This document shows, one piece after another, positions 63,028 to 64,000 of a stretch of DNA of 64,000 nucleotides. Every line of letters starts with the position of its first letter. The stretch's first letter is position 1. The notes under the pieces are model-generated. The model saw only the letters and a list, made by a program, of their open reading frames with translations, did not search any database and had not been told where the DNA came from. The stretch comes from Pseudomonas putida (lineage in GTDB: Bacteria > Pseudomonadota > Gammaproteobacteria > Pseudomonadales > Pseudomonadaceae): positions 1 through 64,000 of the forward strand of contig NZ_JANHLE010000028.1 of assembly GCF_028682475.1 (NCBI RefSeq). Direction: 5' to 3'. The translations under genes were made by a program, and so were the position numbers.

Positions 63028-64000
63028 TTACTTGAGCTCGACACTTTGATGCTCGCTGATCCAGTACAACAGGTCAGCTTCGCACATCGGCCGTGCAATG
63101 AAGTAACCCTGCACAGCCAGACTACCCAACCCCTGCAACGCTCGATAGTCACACGCCGTTTCCACCCCTTCGACCACCACGTTCAATGCCATCCTTCGCG
63201 CCATGATCATGACTCCTGCGACCACTGCGGCCTTACGCTCATCGCTCGCCATGCTGTTCACGAACTCAGCAGGAATTTTCAACTCGGAAAACGGCAATTG
63301 CAGCAGGCGCTGAATATTCGAGGCGCCAATGCCGAAGTCATCAATTGACAATTGACAGCCCTGCTTACGCAAGCGCAACAAACCTTCCAAGTGAGTAGCC
63401 GTGTCGTACGATACCTGGCTTTCGACGATCTCCAGTGTGAGCACGTTGGCGGGCAAGCCGAAGCGCACCAACAGCGCCAATACTTGTCGCGCAAAATTAT
63501 CCCGCTCAATCATCGAAGGAGGGATGTTCACCGAGACCGGCAGGCACTCACCACGCTCGCGCAATACACGAGCGGATAATTTCAACGCCAACTCCAGCAT
63601 GTGCCAGGTCAACGCTTCGATTAGTCCGGCATTCTCCAGGGCGTCAATGAAGCAGCCGGGCGACAACAAACCACGTTGAGGGTGCTGCCAACGGACTAAC
63701 GCTTCAACCCCCAGTAACTTTCCCTCAAGATTTACCTTGGGCTGGTAGTAAGCGATGCATTGCTCAATCACTCCAACGCCACCAACGCGCTGAGTAGAAG
63801 CCTGCTGAAGCTGTTTTTCCAGTGATAACGACTCTGACACCTGCGCCAGTAGCAACGAATCAACTCCGCGCTGAATATGATCCTTATATTTATCCAGGAG
63901 CAAACACAATGCCTCGGTCGACATAGGTTTCTGCAAACTACCAAGTAAATGGATGCCCTGCGATCTGGCTAAATTGGCCGCGCCATCGAGGACACTTTGC
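63028..64000 (-). CDS. REC-EAL response regulator (RocR-like c-di-GMP phosphodiesterase), partial
   Basis: The frame runs off the right end: the first codons in the window read as the end of a receiver domain, including the conserved LQKP lysine. A short linker and a full EAL domain follow: YQPKV, VEALVRW, VNIPP, LEIVES, DDFGIGAS, LK-IP and VVEGVET. The EAL residues for metal and c-di-GMP binding are mostly kept. DDFGTG has become DDFGIG, and the residue after LKI is Pro instead of Asp. Activity is therefore probable but not certain. An ATG at about 63936 is internal, not the start. Confidence 0.85.
   Translation of the reverse strand, partial: QSVLDGAANLARSQGIHLLGSLQKPMSTEALCLLLDKYKDHIQRGVDSLLLAQVSESLSLEKQLQQASTQRVGGVGVIEQCIAYYQPKVNLEGKLLGVEALVRWQHPQRGLLSPGCFIDALENAGLIEALTWHMLELALKLSARVLRERGECLPVSVNIPPSMIERDNFARQVLALLVRFGLPANVLTLEIVESQVSYDTATHLEGLLRLRKQGCQLSIDDFGIGASNIQRLLQLPFSELKIPAEFVNSMASDERKAAVVAGVMIMARRMALNVVVEGVETACDYRALQGLGSLAVQGYFIARPMCEADLLYWISEHQSVELK

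Overview
The window is chromosomal DNA of a Pseudomonas, most likely of the P. putida/P. fluorescens side of the genus. The reasons are the high-GC codon use, the genus-specific REP palindromes, and a gene order that follows the P. aeruginosa stretch from rpoD/rmcA to tyrZ (recalled, not searched). Almost all of it is core genome. Only the last ~6 kb, to the right of a tRNA gene, looks accessory: lower GC, a possible integrase stub and a decayed IS3 transposase.

Layout. 1-6 kb: a leftward rRNA-type promoter at the edge (the rRNA operon would lie outside), then tyrS, an M23 peptidoglycan peptidase, anmK, erpA and argC. 6-13 kb: hemJ, a nitronate monooxygenase-like enzyme, small membrane and enzyme genes, coq7, OsmC, the cAMP receptor protein and a lipoate ligase-like gene. 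13-21 kb: tryptophan genes trpGDC and trpE separated by the autotransporter esterase estA, then gph and rpe. 21-29 kb: an ABC transporter with its two-component system, matching the Agt (4-aminobutyrate/5-aminovalerate) system, with REP hairpins on both sides of the transporter genes. 29-40 kb: DUF3530, djlA-like, murU-amgK (peptidoglycan recycling), then lptD-surA-pdxA-rsmA-apaG-apaH-glpE. 40-45 kb: the stress operon prkA-yeaH-spoVR. 45-54 kb: cca, folK-folB, plsY, tsaD and the macromolecular-synthesis operon rpsU-dnaG-rpoD. 54-57.8 kb: rmcA (c-di-GMP enzyme) and tRNA-Ile2. 57.8-64 kb: a hybrid histidine kinase, an RcsB/BvgA-like regulator and a REC-EAL phosphodiesterase cut by the window end, together resembling a RocS-RocA-RocR system.

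The strongest regulatory observation is in the trp region. A 28-codon ORF upstream of trpG ends in Ala-Arg-Trp-Arg-Trp-Arg-Ala and is clearly homologous to the C-terminus of Gph, whose gene ends about 70 nt before trpE. Each WRW-stop is followed by a GC hairpin. This suggests that the 3' end of gph doubles as the trpE attenuation leader, and that a copy of it was placed in front of trpGDC. Other points of note are a hairpin that buries the cca ribosome-binding site, and two convergent gene pairs whose stop codons share one CTAG.
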